DNA of 64,000 nucleotides from Akkermansiaceae bacterium (GTDB lineage: Bacteria; Verrucomicrobiota; Verrucomicrobiia; Verrucomicrobiales; Akkermansiaceae). The position numbers and the translations under genes were made by a program. The stretch's first letter is position 1; every line of letters starts with the position of its first letter. The stretch lies in assembly GCA_018402445.1 (NCBI GenBank), contig JAGYIT010000016.1, positions 62,001-126,000 on the forward strand. The letters run 5' to 3'. Below the pieces are notes generated by a model. That model ran no database searches. It saw only the letters and a program-made list of their open reading frames with translations, and had not been told where the DNA came from. Of this stretch, positions 1 to 9,800 are shown piece by piece.

Positions 1-66
1 CGCACCTTCTTCCGCACGAGACAGCATGGCTTTCATTTCCTCGCTTGCTTTCGCTTTTTGTTTCAT
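1..66 (-). CDS. Partial CDS, N-terminus only (unknown product)
   Basis: An ATG at 66-64 on the reverse strand opens a frame that runs without a stop off the left edge. It encodes 22 visible residues, starting MKQKAKASEEMKAML and ending RAEEGA. The peptide is charged and helix-prone (Lys, Ala and Glu rich). Too little is present to assign a family. It lies downstream of the ahcY terminator on the same strand, so it is probably a separate transcript. A spurious frame cannot be excluded. Confidence 0.4.
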   Translation of the reverse strand, partial: MKQKAKASEEMKAMLSRAEEGA

Positions 67-113
67 TTGCGATAATCTATCCCTTCATTCGAATCATCAC
101 AAGCATTTTTCCC

Positions 114-148
114 AAAAAAAGAAGCCAGCCGATCTCTCGGCTGGCTTC
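114..148 (-). terminator. Rho-independent terminator of the metK-ahcY operon
   Basis: On the reverse strand a perfect 12-bp stem (GAAGCCAGCCGA with its complement, loop GAGA) is followed directly by seven T residues. It starts 25 bases after the ahcY stop, where the operon should end. Confidence 0.85.
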
Positions 149-173
149 TAGGAATTCTCGGAACGCGATCGGA

Positions 174-1586
174 TCAATAGCGGTAATGATCCGCCTTGAA
201 CGGACCTTCCGACGAGATGCCGATGTAGTCCGCTTGGTCTTTCGTGAGCGTAGTCAACTTCGCGCCGATTTTTGCAAGGTGGAGTCGCGCCACTTCCTCG
301 TCAAGATGCTTAGGCAGTACGGTGACCTGGCCGGCCTTGTAGCTGTCGCGGTTTTCCCAAAGGTCGATCTGGGCGAGCGTCTGGTTCGTGAAGCTGTTCG
401 ACATCACGAAGGACGGGTGGCCCGTGCCGCAACCAAGGTTCACGAGGCGGCCTTCGGCGAGCATGTAGATGCTATTGCCGGTGGGGAACGTGTATTTGTC
501 CACTTGCGGCTTGATATTCAGTTTCACAACGCCGGGAGCCTTGTTGAGCTTCTCCATCTGGATCTCGTTGTCGAAGTGGCCGATGTTGCAGACGATGGCC
601 TGGTCTTTCATCTTCGACATGTGGTCGAGGGTGATGATGTCCTTGTTGCCCGTAGTGGTGACGTAAATGTCTCCCCAGCCGAGAGTGTCCTCGATGGTGA
701 GCACGCGGAAGCCTTCCATCGCCGCCTGAAGGGCGCAGATCGGATCGACCTCGGTCACGACCACCTGGGCACCGGCTCCGCGCAGCGCCTGTGCGCAGCC
801 TTTGCCCACATCACCGTATCCGCAGACGACGCCGACCTTGCCGGAAATCATCACGTCGGTGGCGCGCTTGATGCCGTCGAGCAGCGATTCGCGGCAGCCG
901 TAGAGATTGTCGAACTTCGATTTCGTGACGGAGTCATTCACGTTGATCGCGGGGACAAGCAAAGTCCCGGCCTTCGCCATCTGGTAGAGGCGGTGCACAC
1001 CGGTCGTCGTTTCCTCGGAAACACCTTTCCAGTCCTTGACGATGGTGTGGAAAATGCCGGGCTGCTTGACCTTGATGTCGGCGAGGAGATCCTTGATGAC
1101 CTGCTCCTCTTCGCTCTCACCGGGGCTCTCGTGCCAGGTGGAGCCGTTCTCCATTTCGTAGCCCTTGTGGATGAGGAGCGTCGCGTCGCCGCCGTCATCG
1201 ACGATCAGCTGCGGGCCTAGACCGTCCTGGTTCACTAGCGCTTTCCATGTGCACCACCAATATTCCTCCAGCGTCTCGCCCTTCCAAGCGAACACCGGAA
1301 TTTCCTTCGCAGCCATGGCAGCGGCGGCGTGATCTTGGGTGGAGAAAATGTTACAGGAAACCCAGCGGACTTCAGCACCGAGATCCGCGAGCGTCTCGAT
1401 GAGAACCGCGGTCTGGATCGTCATGTGCAGCGAGCCCATGATGCGCACGCCCTGGAGCGGCTTAGTTTTGCCGTATTTTTCCCGTGTCGCCATCAGGCCG
1501 GGCATCTCGTGCTCGGCGATGTCGATTTCCTTGCGGCCGAAATCGGCGAGGCCGATGTCCCTTACTTTGTAATCTGTGAAGCTCAT
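174..1586 (-). CDS. ahcY: Adenosylhomocysteinase (S-adenosylhomocysteine hydrolase)
   Basis: Cytoplasmic NAD-dependent enzyme that hydrolyses S-adenosylhomocysteine to adenosine and homocysteine, relieving product inhibition of methyltransferases. The 470-residue product has the family N-terminus ([20 protein letters not shown]), the NAD-binding glycine motif GYGDVGKG near residue 252, and the typical C-terminal DHYRY. An upstream ATG at 1631 would add 15 low-complexity residues (Pro/Thr rich) and overlap the metK stop as ATGGCTGA. I prefer 1586 because it matches the usual family start. No Shine-Dalgarno sequence is visible at either start. It lies directly downstream of metK on the same strand, a SAM-recycling operon, probably controlled by the divergent ArsR-type regulator. 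Confidence 0.95.
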   Translation of the reverse strand: MSFTDYKVRDIGLADFGRKEIDIAEHEMPGLMATREKYGKTKPLQGVRIMGSLHMTIQTAVLIETLADLGAEVRWVSCNIFSTQDHAAAAMAAKEIPVFAWKGETLEEYWWCTWKALVNQDGLGPQLIVDDGGDATLLIHKGYEMENGSTWHESPGESEEEQVIKDLLADIKVKQPGIFHTIVKDWKGVSEETTTGVHRLYQMAKAGTLLVPAINVNDSVTKSKFDNLYGCRESLLDGIKRATDVMISGKVGVVCGYGDVGKGCAQALRGAGAQVVVTEVDPICALQAAMEGFRVLTIEDTLGWGDIYVTTTGNKDIITLDHMSKMKDQAIVCNIGHFDNEIQMEKLNKAPGVVKLNIKPQVDKYTFPTGNSIYMLAEGRLVNLGCGTGHPSFVMSNSFTNQTLAQIDLWENRDSYKAGQVTVLPKHLDEEVARLHLAKIGAKLTTLTKDQADYIGISSEGPFKADHYRY

Positions 1587-1623
1587 TGTTTTTGTATTGG
1601 AGGTTGGTGGTGGTTTGGTTGGT

Positions 1624-2814
1624 TCAGCCATGCGCCTTCTTGAGCGCAGCAGCCTTGTCCGTTTTCTCCCACGTCAGATCCGCGTCGTCCTTGCCGAAGT
1701 GGCCGTAGTTCGTGGTTTTCGAGTAGAAGGGGCGGAGCAGCTTGAGCTGTTTGACGATGTCGGCGGGCTTGAAGGAGAAAACCTTGAGCACGGCGGCGAG
1801 CACCTTCGCGTCATCGCCGGTGCCGAAGGTGTCGATGTGGACGGAGAGCGGCTGCGGGTGTCCGATGGCGTAGGCGAACTGCACCTCGCACTTCGAGGCG
1901 AGCCCGGCGGCGACGACGTTTTTCGCAACCCAGCGGCCCATGTAGGCGGCAGAGCGGTCCACCTTGGAGGGATCCTTTCCGGAGAAAGCACCGCCACCGT
2001 GGCGGCCCATGCCGCCGTAGGTATCGACGATGATCTTCCGTCCGGTCAGGCCGCTGTCGCCCTGCGGGCCGCCGACGACGAACTTGCCGGTCGGGTTGAT
2101 GAGATACTCGGTGTCCTTGGTGAGGAGGTTTTTCGGAAGGACTTTCTTGATCACCTGCTCGATGCAGAATTTCTCGATAACGGCGTGGGTCACGTCCGCG
2201 GCGTGCTGGGTGGAAATGACGACGTTGACGATGCGTGTCGGCTTGCCATCGGTGTATTCCACAGCCACCTGAGACTTCGCGTCGGGGCGGAGCCATTTGG
2301 CCAGCTTGCCCTCCTTGCGGATGCGGGTCAGCTCGCGGCCGAGGCGGTGCGCGAACATGATCGGCGCGGGCATCAGCTCCGGCGTCTCGTCGCAGGCGTA
2401 TCCGAACATGATGCCCTGGTCACCAGCACCCTGTTCCTTGTGCTTCTTGCCCTCGGCTCCCTTGGCATCCACGCCTTGGGCGATGTCGGGCGATTGGGTG
2501 GTCAAGTAGTTGTTGATGAAAATGCTGTCGGCGTGGAAGACGTCGTCGTTATTGACGTACCCGATACCGCGAACCGCGTCGCGGATCACCTTCTCGATGT
2601 TGATCACCGAGCCGATCGGCTTCTGGCCGATTTTCGGGATCGTGACCTCGCCGCCGACGACGACGATATTACTTTTCACGAAAGTCTCGCAGGCCACTCG
2701 GCTTTTCGGATCTACCGTAAGGCAGGCGTCGAGAATGGCGTCGGAAATGGTGTCCGCGACCTTGTCCGGATGGCCTTCGCCGACGGATTCTGAGGAGAAG
2801 ATGTAGTTGCTCAT
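1624..2814 (-). CDS. metK: S-adenosylmethionine synthetase
   Basis: Makes S-adenosylmethionine from methionine and ATP in the cytoplasm. The start at 2814 gives [18 protein letters not shown], the classic MetK N-terminus, and a 396-residue protein of usual length. Signature motifs are visible: [11 protein letters not shown] at residues 129-139 and [19 protein letters not shown] in the C-terminal third. A longer frame back to 2892 adds 26 atypical residues and is rejected. The gene heads a two-gene operon with ahcY; the two may be translationally coupled, since an ATG for ahcY overlaps the metK stop. Confidence 0.96.
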   Translation of the reverse strand: MSNYIFSSESVGEGHPDKVADTISDAILDACLTVDPKSRVACETFVKSNIVVVGGEVTIPKIGQKPIGSVINIEKVIRDAVRGIGYVNNDDVFHADSIFINNYLTTQSPDIAQGVDAKGAEGKKHKEQGAGDQGIMFGYACDETPELMPAPIMFAHRLGRELTRIRKEGKLAKWLRPDAKSQVAVEYTDGKPTRIVNVVISTQHAADVTHAVIEKFCIEQVIKKVLPKNLLTKDTEYLINPTGKFVVGGPQGDSGLTGRKIIVDTYGGMGRHGGGAFSGKDPSKVDRSAAYMGRWVAKNVVAAGLASKCEVQFAYAIGHPQPLSVHIDTFGTGDDAKVLAAVLKVFSFKPADIVKQLKLLRPFYSKTTNYGHFGKDDADLTWEKTDKAAALKKAHG

Positions 2815-2882
2815 TGCAGTTTGTTTTGGTGTTCGTTTTTTCGTATCGTCAAATCGTGATGCGTTGATGTATGTTGCCACGC
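2815..2882. promoter_or_regulatory. Divergent metK / ArsR-methyltransferase intergenic region with possible operator
   Basis: This 68-bp T-rich spacer must hold both divergent promoters. An imperfect inverted repeat is centred near 2858: TCAA at 2849-2852 faces TTGA at 2864-2867, with weaker outer matches. ArsR-family regulators bind such dyads, so this is a candidate site for the adjacent regulator. I could not test it against a known consensus. Confidence 0.35.
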
Positions 2883-3798
2883 ATGCCGTCAACCATCAAA
2901 TCCCTGAAACTGCTCTCCGACCCCACCCGGCTGCGGATTTTATCCCTGCTCACCCAGGATGCGCTCTCGGTCGCGGAGCTTCAGGAAATCCTCGGCATGG
3001 GCCAAAGCCGCATCTCCACCCAGCTTTCCCAGCTCAAGGCCGCCGGGACTGACCGCCGATGAGCGCAGCGGGAAAAACAACGTCTATTCCGCCTCCATGC
3101 CATCCGAATTCGCTGCCATTGCCAAGCGCGCGGCCGAGGAAATCCCCGAAATTACCGCCGACAACACCGCCCTCCGTCACATCCTCTCAAAACGCAAGGA
3201 CTACGCCCGCGCTTACTTCGACGAGCTCGCCGGGCGCTTCGGAAAAGATTACGTCCCCGGCCGCTCTTGGAAAGCCCTCGCCGAAGCCCTCCTGAAAGCC
3301 TTGAACTACCGCCACGTCGCCGATCTCGGCGCGGGCGAGGGCACGCTTTCCCAGCTCCTCGCCCAGCGCGCCGAGAAAGTCATCGCCATCGATCTCTCGC
3401 CGAAAATGGTCGATTACGCCCAAAACCTTGCCATCTCCAACGGCCTCGCAAACCTAGAATTCCGCATCGGAGACATCGAGGAACCGCCCATCGATGACAG
3501 CTCCATCGACCTTGCCATACTCAGCCAAGCCCTGCACCACGCGGAAAACCCGCAACGCGCCATCGACTCCGCACACCGCATCCTCCGCCCCGGCGGCCGC
3601 CTCATTGTCCTCGACCTCCTCCAGCACAACTTCTCCGAAGCCCGCGAACTCTACGCCGACCGCTGGCTGGGGTTTTCCGAAAGCCAGATTGCCTCCATGT
3701 TGGAAAAAGCGGGCTTCACCTGCATCGAGACGGTCATCGCCGACAAGGAGGAGACGCATCCAAAATTCCAGACCCTGCTTGCGATCGGCAGCCGCTGA
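2883..3798 (+). CDS. ArsR-family regulator fused to a SAM methyltransferase domain (SahR-like), frameshifted
   Basis: The N-terminal part (about residues 1-55, from ATG 2883) is an ArsR winged helix: [16 protein letters not shown] then [20 protein letters not shown]. The rest is a Methyltransf_11-type domain with SAM motif [18 protein letters not shown] and post-I AIDLSP. The two parts are in different frames. The first frame stops at TGA 3060, but the sequence continues as [16 protein letters not shown] one base on. Removing one base from GGGA at 3045-3048 restores a continuous 304-residue protein. The position, divergent from metK-ahcY, fits ArsR-methyltransferase regulators that control SAM recycling and sense S-adenosylhomocysteine (family knowledge; ligand inferred). 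Either a sequencing error or a recent inactivating mutation. Confidence 0.8.
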
Positions 3799-3843
3799 GT
3801 TCTCCTTTGCCATTTCCCGGCTCCTCCCTAAAGTCCCGGCAAC

Positions 3844-5307
3844 ATGATCCGCCAAGCGTCCGCACTTGTCATAGCCCTCATAACCCTCCTGCCCGCCGCT
3901 GCCCGCGCGCAGAATGGATCCTCGGAACTCTACCGCTCCGTTCTGCGCATCGAGGTCGCTACCCAGATCCCGGATTACGAAACGCCCTGGAATTCCGGCC
4001 GTTTCAGCGGCGGCATCGGCACCGGCTTCCTGATCGGAAAAAACCGCATCCTCACCAACGCCCACGTCGTCTCCAACCAGCAGCGCATCCTCGTCACCGT
4101 CCATGGCTCTCCGCGGAAACATCCCGCCAAGGTCGAGTTCATCGCCCACGATTGCGATCTCGCCCTCCTCTCCCTCGAGGACGATTCCGACTTTGCGGAC
4201 TTCCCCCATTTCACCATCGGCGAGATGCCCGCTCTCGAGTCCGAGGTCACCGTGATCGGCTACCCGGTCGGCGGCGAGCGACTCTCCGTCACGAAAGGCA
4301 TCGTCTCACGCATCGACTTCCAGCCCTACTCCCACAGCCGCGCGGACTCGCACCTTGTCGTGCAGATCGACGCCGCCATCAACCCCGGCAACTCCGGCGG
4401 CCCGGTGCTACAGAACGGCAAGGTCGTCGGTGTCGCCTTCCAGGGTCTTCGCCAGGCGGACAACACCGGTTACATTATCCCCACCCCCGTAGTGAAACGT
4501 TTCCTAAAGGACATCGAGAGCGGTTCCTACGACCATTACGCCGAATTCGGCACCAGCGAGTTCCCACTGCACAACCCCGCGATGCGCAAGGCGCTTGGAC
4601 TCCCCGACAACGGCCAGGGCGTGCTCATCACCAACATCGTCCCCACCAGCTCCGTCGATGGCGTCCTAAAGACCGGCGACATCCTCATCTCCCTCGACGG
4701 CAACTCCGTGGACTCCGACGGCAGCGTCCTCGTGGACGGCGAAAAGGTGAACCTCAACGAGATCATCGAACGCAAGTTCACCGGTGACAAGGTGGCCGTC
4801 CGCTTCCTGCGCGACGGATCGTGGAACGACGTCGAAGTCACGCTCAAACCACTGCCACCATCCCGCATGTACGCCGTGCAATACGAGAAGAAGCCCCGCT
4901 ACATCGTCTTCGCCGGCCTCGTTTTCCAGCCGCTCGACACGAACCTCTTCGCCACCGCGAAGTTCAACGATGTCACCGTCCGCCGCCTCTACACGGACTA
5001 TGTCTCGAAAGGAATTTTCCAGGAGAAACAGGATGTGGTCATGCTCACCCGCATCACGCCCGATCCCGTGACCTCGCAGATGGACAACTTCACCGGCCTC
5101 GCCGTGGAGAAAATCAACGGCACCGCCGTCCGCGACCTAACCCACGCCCACGAGCTGCTCTACGGCGAAAACCCGCCCGAGTTCCACGTCATCGAACTCT
5201 ACGGAGCCCAGCGTCCTGTCATCATCCCCTCGGAAAAAGTCGAGGAGGCGAACGCCCGCGTGCAATCGAACTACGGCATAGAGAAACTGGCAAATCTCGC
5301 GGACTGA
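3844..5307 (+). CDS. Deg/HtrA-type trypsin-like serine protease with PDZ domain
   Basis: Probable exported protease. A signal peptide is visible (MIRQASALVIALITLLPAA, cleavage near ARA-QN). The trypsin-2 domain carries a full catalytic triad: His74 in TNAHVV, Asp105 in DCDLALL and Ser184 in NPGNSGGP. A PDZ domain follows at about residues 235-340 (GQGVLITNIVPTSSVDGVLK then TGDILISLDG). The roughly 150-residue C-terminal region contains a second, weaker PDZ-like stretch (FTGLAVEKINGTAVRDL). At 487 residues it resembles the plant-type Deg subfamily more than E. coli DegP. It is the first gene after the ArsR fusion and may be transcribed separately. The substrate is unknown; protein quality control is the family role. 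Confidence 0.88.
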   Translation: MIRQASALVIALITLLPAAARAQNGSSELYRSVLRIEVATQIPDYETPWNSGRFSGGIGTGFLIGKNRILTNAHVVSNQQRILVTVHGSPRKHPAKVEFIAHDCDLALLSLEDDSDFADFPHFTIGEMPALESEVTVIGYPVGGERLSVTKGIVSRIDFQPYSHSRADSHLVVQIDAAINPGNSGGPVLQNGKVVGVAFQGLRQADNTGYIIPTPVVKRFLKDIESGSYDHYAEFGTSEFPLHNPAMRKALGLPDNGQGVLITNIVPTSSVDGVLKTGDILISLDGNSVDSDGSVLVDGEKVNLNEIIERKFTGDKVAVRFLRDGSWNDVEVTLKPLPPSRMYAVQYEKKPRYIVFAGLVFQPLDTNLFATAKFNDVTVRRLYTDYVSKGIFQEKQDVVMLTRITPDPVTSQMDNFTGLAVEKINGTAVRDLTHAHELLYGENPPEFHVIELYGAQRPVIIPSEKVEEANARVQSNYGIEKLANLAD

Positions 5308-5323
5308 GCGGAGCGGAAGCCTC

Positions 5324-5361
5324 TTTTACTTGAAAGTTGAGATTTGAAATTTGAAACTTAG
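5324..5361 (+). repeat. A/T-rich dispersed repeat (TTGAAATTTGAA family), copy 1
   Basis: A run of TTACTTGAAAGTTGAGATTT and TGAAATTTGAAAC type sequence in otherwise GC-rich DNA. It ends one base before the folK ATG at 5362. Related copies lie at about 6022, 15644-15747, 34384-34490 and 45841. Confidence 0.6.
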
Positions 5362-5802
5362 ATGCCCCGCGTCGCCATCGCCCTCGGCTCCAATCTCGGC
5401 AATCGCGCCGCGAACCTCGCAGCCGCCACCGCCGCCCTGCGCGCGCTCGCCACACCCGGCGAGCCGTTTCTAACAGCTTCCCTCCACGACACCGATCCGC
5501 AGGACTGCCCTCCCGGCTCCCCGCGTTTCCTCAACACCGTCATCGACCTCCACTACCCCGGCACCGACCCGCTCTCCCTACTCGCGGAAACCCAGGCCAT
5601 CGAACGCGCCCTCGGCCGCGAACCCAACCCCACCCGCAACGCCCCCCGCGTCATCGACATCGACATCCTCCTCTTCGGCGACGTTTCTATGAAGCACCCC
5701 GCCCTCGAACTCCCCCACCCCCGTATCGCCGGCCGTCCCTTCGTCCTACTCCCGCTGCGCGAAATCAGAGAATACCCTCTCCCCGCCGAATCTAATCCCT
5801 GA
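5362..5802 (+). CDS. folK: 2-amino-4-hydroxy-6-hydroxymethyldihydropteridine diphosphokinase (HPPK)
   Basis: Folate-pathway enzyme that transfers pyrophosphate from ATP to the pterin substrate. The 146-residue product has the HPPK N-terminus VAIALGSNLGNRAANL, the middle motif GSPRFLNTVIDL, and the signature RNAPRVIDIDILLFGD, which carries the metal-binding Asp pair, followed by LPHPRIAGRPFVLLPL. The length is slightly below the usual 155-165 but complete at both ends. It stands alone with no folB or folP neighbour. The start lies directly after an A/T-rich dispersed repeat, so there is no normal ribosome-binding site. Confidence 0.93.
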   Translation: MPRVAIALGSNLGNRAANLAAATAALRALATPGEPFLTASLHDTDPQDCPPGSPRFLNTVIDLHYPGTDPLSLLAETQAIERALGREPNPTRNAPRVIDIDILLFGDVSMKHPALELPHPRIAGRPFVLLPLREIREYPLPAESNP

Positions 5803-5866
5803 AGCGGACAAATCCCCACCCATGTCTTGAATCCGGTCACCGCCGGGCGGTGAAAACCCGCTCGCG

Positions 5867-5956
5867 CGGCAATATCAAATCAACGACCAAGGCAAACAGC
5901 TCAGCGAAGGCACCTTCGACCAGATCCGCAACGCGGGAGCCAACAAGCCCGCCTGA
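5867..5956 (+). pseudogene. Short gene remnant between folK and the SDR gene
   Basis: One frame reads RQYQINDQGKQLSEGTFDQI then RNAGANKPA and a stop at 5954. It opens only a short way upstream and has no good start. The composition looks protein-like rather than random, so it may be the C-terminal remnant of a lost gene. I do not recognise the family. The rest of 5803-6062 holds a hairpin-type repeat and an A/T-rich repeat. Confidence 0.25.
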
Positions 5957-5972
5957 GGCGGATGGGAAATTT

Positions 5973-6017
5973 AACCGGGAATCCGACTTCGCCGAGATCA
6001 CGACGGATTCGCGGTAA
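5973..6017. repeat. Short inverted-repeat element (AACCG...CGGTT family)
   Basis: The left arm AACCGGGAATCCG and right arm CGGATTCGCGGTA are near-complementary around a 19-base centre that includes ACTTCGCCGAGATCACG. It resembles shortened versions of the 140-170 bp inverted-repeat elements at 10531, 32428 and 53703. Confidence 0.45.
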
Positions 6018-6021
6018 AAAC

Positions 6022-6055
6022 CTCTCCCTTGAACTTTGAAATTTGAAGTTTAGTG
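6022..6055 (+). repeat. A/T-rich dispersed repeat, copy 2
   Basis: CCCTTGAACTTTGAAATTTG followed by AAGTTTAG. It lies 8 bases before the start codon of the SDR gene at 6063, as other copies lie just upstream of starts. Confidence 0.55.
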
Positions 6056-6062
6056 GTTACGC

Positions 6063-6752
6063 ATGACCTACCTCCTCATCGGCGGCAACTCCGGCATCGG
6101 CCTTGCCACGGCCGAACTCCTTAAATCCCAAGGCCACGAAATACTCTCCGCCTCCCGCAGCGGCGAGCGCCTCGCCGCCCTGGGCATCCCTGTCCAGCCC
6201 TTCGATGCGCTCGATCCACAGCCGCTCGACCTCCCGGAAACGCTAGACGGCCTCCTTTACTTCCCCGGCACCATCACCCTCAAGCCCTTCCATCGCCTCA
6301 CATCCGAGGATTTCCTCCACGACTACCGCGTCAACTGCCTCGGGGCCGTCCACGCCATCCAGCAGGCGCTGCCCGCCCTGAAAAAAGCGCCCGCCGCCTC
6401 CGTCGTGCTCTTCTCCACCATCGCCGTCGCCCAGGGCATGGCCTTCCACGCCTCCATCGCCGCCGCCAAGGCCGCCGTCGAAGGTTTGACCAAATCCCTC
6501 GCCGCCGAGCTCGCCCCGAAGATTCGCGTCAACGCCATCGCCCCGTCCCTCACCGACACCCCCCTCGCCTCCATGCTGCTGGGAAACGACGCCAAGCGCG
6601 AAGCCGCCGCGAAACGCCACCCCCTCCAAACCGTCGGCGAGCCTGCCCACGTCGCTAGCCTCGCCTCCTTTCTCCTCTCCGAAGCCTCCTCCTTCATCAC
6701 CGGCCAGATCCTCCGCCCGGACGGCGGACTTTCTTCGGTTAGGACGTTTTGA
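6063..6752 (+). CDS. Short-chain dehydrogenase/reductase family protein lacking the catalytic Tyr
   Basis: A Rossmann-fold SDR of 229 residues. The nucleotide-binding motif GGNSGIG is at residues 7-13, the conserved Asn at N91, and the Ser at S118 in LFSTIAVAQG. In the YxxxK position Lys136 is present (SIAAAKAAVEGL) but residue 132 is Ile instead of Tyr. The C-terminal PDGG motif of classical SDRs is present. Known SDRs need Tyr for proton transfer, so this is either an inactive or a divergent member. The substrate cannot be told. It follows folK after a 260-bp spacer full of repeats. Confidence 0.8.
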   Translation: MTYLLIGGNSGIGLATAELLKSQGHEILSASRSGERLAALGIPVQPFDALDPQPLDLPETLDGLLYFPGTITLKPFHRLTSEDFLHDYRVNCLGAVHAIQQALPALKKAPAASVVLFSTIAVAQGMAFHASIAAAKAAVEGLTKSLAAELAPKIRVNAIAPSLTDTPLASMLLGNDAKREAAAKRHPLQTVGEPAHVASLASFLLSEASSFITGQILRPDGGLSSVRTF

Positions 6753-6893
6753 GGAAACGGAAATCGATCCGTAATCAAGGATTTCGCGAAGGTTGCCGTT
6801 TCGCTGGCCATATCCGACAAGTTCCATGATCGTGTTGCCTCCTAGGCTCAACGAATCGGTGAAATTCATCCTTCCGGGACTGGTGCCGACGCG

Positions 6894-9800
6894 TCACACC
6901 TCTTCGGACGAGAGCCAGCGAAAGGAGATGATTCCAAAGCGCCGGCCGAACTTTTGGTTCGCAGGGCGGACTGGGGCGGACGTAATCTCAGGAGCCTCGG
7001 CGGGATCGACGAAATCCCGGCTGCGGCGGACGGTGGCCTCGCACCATGCCTTGGCGAGGATGTTGCCGGCCTTGTCGCGGGCGTCGCCGTAGGCGCGGAT
7101 CGTGAAGGTGTCGTCACGGGCGGAGAGGATGGGCGCGAGCGGGCGGAGGATATCCGCCTGGCGGATCCAACCGGGAAGGCCGTAGGTGCTGTGGCCCACG
7201 CCGGCGGCGCGGAACTGGAATTCCTCGTCATATTGGGCATTCACAGGACTCACCGGATCCGCCACGGCGACGTTGGAGAAATTCGGATCCTTGAGCACCT
7301 TGAAGGGATCGGTCGCGTTGTTTTCCGAGAGCTTGTTGAGGGCCGCCTGGATCGTGCCGGCCAGCGCGAGATCGCCGGAGGAAAGCTGGCGGTTGACGAA
7401 CTCGGAAAGGGACAGGAAGGGGCCGCGGGCGCGGACTTGGGCGACGACTTCCGCGGCCAGGGCGTCGAGGAAATCCTCATCCACGGTGCGGTATCCGGCG
7501 AATTCCGTGGCCTCCGGGAAAGCGCCGGCAGTGCCGGGTTTGCCCGCCTCGGCATCGGCGGCGATACTGAAGCGGCTCCAGGCGTGGTCGGTGGCGCCGG
7601 AAAGCTCCGCGCTCCATCCGCCCGAGGTTCCGCGGATGTGGGCGACCTTTTGGCCGCGCGCATGGCCGAGCAGGGCGCGCCATGCGGTGACGGAAGTGGA
7701 GTTGACGTTGAACATCCCTTCTACCTCAAGGCGGGAGGCGATGGTTTTCCAGGCGTCCACGGGTTCGATGTGTTTTGAAAAGAGGGCGTTGGGGTCGGTG
7801 GCGGCGGCATCTTCCCGTATCGGCCGGTAGGCGCGGTTCGCAAGAGGGGCGGCTCCGGTGAGGAAATCGGAGTGGGTTTGTTTCTGGGTGCGGGCCGTGG
7901 CGCCGAAGTTTCCGGGAACGGGCGTGATCGAGGAGAGGAACCAGTCGTCGAAGAGCAGGTGGTTCGCGCAGTAGGAGTCGTCGTACTGGAGGTTAACCTT
8001 CAGGTCTTTATCTTTGTAGTTGACGACCTTGTCGGAGGGCAGCAGCGGGCTGGCGTCGGAGTTGGCGATGACGTTCATCGCGTAGGGCGGGACGCAGTTT
8101 TCGTAACGGGCGTCCCAGTGGGTCAGCTCGGCGAGGGACGCCAGCGGTCGCAGGGGCAGCTCTGCAATCATACAGCGCGAGAGCCCGTCGGCCTGGGTGA
8201 AACCGGTGACGATGTAGCCGCGGTTCGAAGGATCGACATTGGGCATGAAACTGTCACCCGCCCCTGCGTGTTTCACGAAGCTGTAGTCGAAGGTGGCGCT
8301 GACCGGATGGCCGGTGCCGCCGTAGTGGCGCAGGACCGCGGGATGCTGCAGGCCTTTCAGTCCCATGACGGTGTAGTTGACCAAAGGGCTGGACTGCATG
8401 AGACCCTTGGCCGGAAAGTTCGTGTTGCTGGCGGTTCGCGCCCCGAAGATGGTCGAGAGGAAGGGCGTCGGGTTGGTTACGGTTCCCGGCAGGCTGCCGG
8501 AAGCCACTTCCGCAAGATCCGTGAGCGGCGGATAAATGACATTGGCCATTTCAGGGGCGAAAAACATCCGGTAAGCGAGCGTCCGTGTCCCACCAACGTG
8601 CACATCCAGATAGGTGCCGACCCCCACCCCATGATCAGACAGCGTCGTGTCGAATTTGGCCGCGACCTTGATGGAGGCGCTTGCTTCCAGCGACATGGGC
8701 TGTTCGTCGTTCGGCCCTCTGAGCCGGAAAAAGTGCCCGCCGCCGGGGCGGTATCCGGGACCCAATGTGATGCTGGTGCCATTTGCCACCGGAGTGGTGG
8801 AGAGGGGGCTGAAGGTGCGGGTCTCCCCCGGGATCAGGGTGAACGGCGCATTGATGTTGAAGCGCAATGAGCCGCCGCCGAGGGAAGGCTTGTTGTTCTG
8901 GCCCGCCATCACGGAATGGTATTTGGGGTTCTCAGTGCCGTTGATCGTGTATTTCAGCGCGGCGGGCATGGCTCTATTTAAAAAGATGTTCACCGCCGGC
9001 GAGGTGATCTGCACGTTGTGAGGGTTCCACATCGTGATGACGGGGGTGAGCAAGACGCGCGGCTCGTAGCGGTCCGGATCGGATGGGTTGCCCTTCGGGC
9101 GGAGAACGGCGCTGTGGGAAAAGATCCACTGGATCCGGGCGACCACGGGCACGACCCGCACGCGGTGGATATACTCGTAATTGTTTGCCGGAGAGTTTCC
9201 GGTGATCTGCCGGTAATGCAGGGGCGTGGTGCTGACACCGCTGGCGGATGTGGATGCCCGCTTGTAGTGGGTGGCGAAGTCCTTGAGGTTTTCCCAACTC
9301 GATACGGCTCCCTGGCGGTAGATGGGAGCGTTCGATAATAACGTGCGGTAGGTAGCCCAAGGATACAGCATGGCGCCCGCCGGATAGCAATTCTGCACGG
9401 TCGGGATCGTCGCCGTCGCGTTGCTGTCCGGGGTGAGCCGGAAAAAAGGCAGGTTGGCCCTGGGTTGGTTGTCCCAGTTTTCGGTGAGCAGCGAGAGATC
9501 CTTGCGCCAGCCGCCGGTGGCGGTGTTTGTCAGAAGACCGACGGAACTTACGGAAAGATCATGGAAGGATTCGCGGGGTGCGGGCGACGCCCCGGTCTTG
9601 GCGATCAAATCCACCGAGCCGAGGGTGACCGCCTTTGACGCAGGGGTCGCATCGGCGAGCAGATTTTCCAGCCCGAAGGGTTCGGGATCCGGCACGGCAT
9701 GGCTGCGGGCGATGTCCGACCACCCTGCGACAGAGTTCGCGTTCTTCGGTTTGTAGGGCGCCGGGAGCCGCGCCTTCTGGTTTTCCCCGCTCACCCACCA

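Noticed and set aside
45..1220. Long plus-strand ORF (391 codons) opposite ahcY
   Set aside because: Antisense shadow of a well-supported gene in GC-rich DNA; the residue pattern (Val, Ala, Asp, His rich) and absence of motifs are typical of reverse-frame translation.
6753..6893. Small reverse ORF starting MNFTDSLSLGGNTIMELVGY
   Set aside because: It runs on as antisense of the SDR gene with no stop where a small gene would end; probably spacer sequence.
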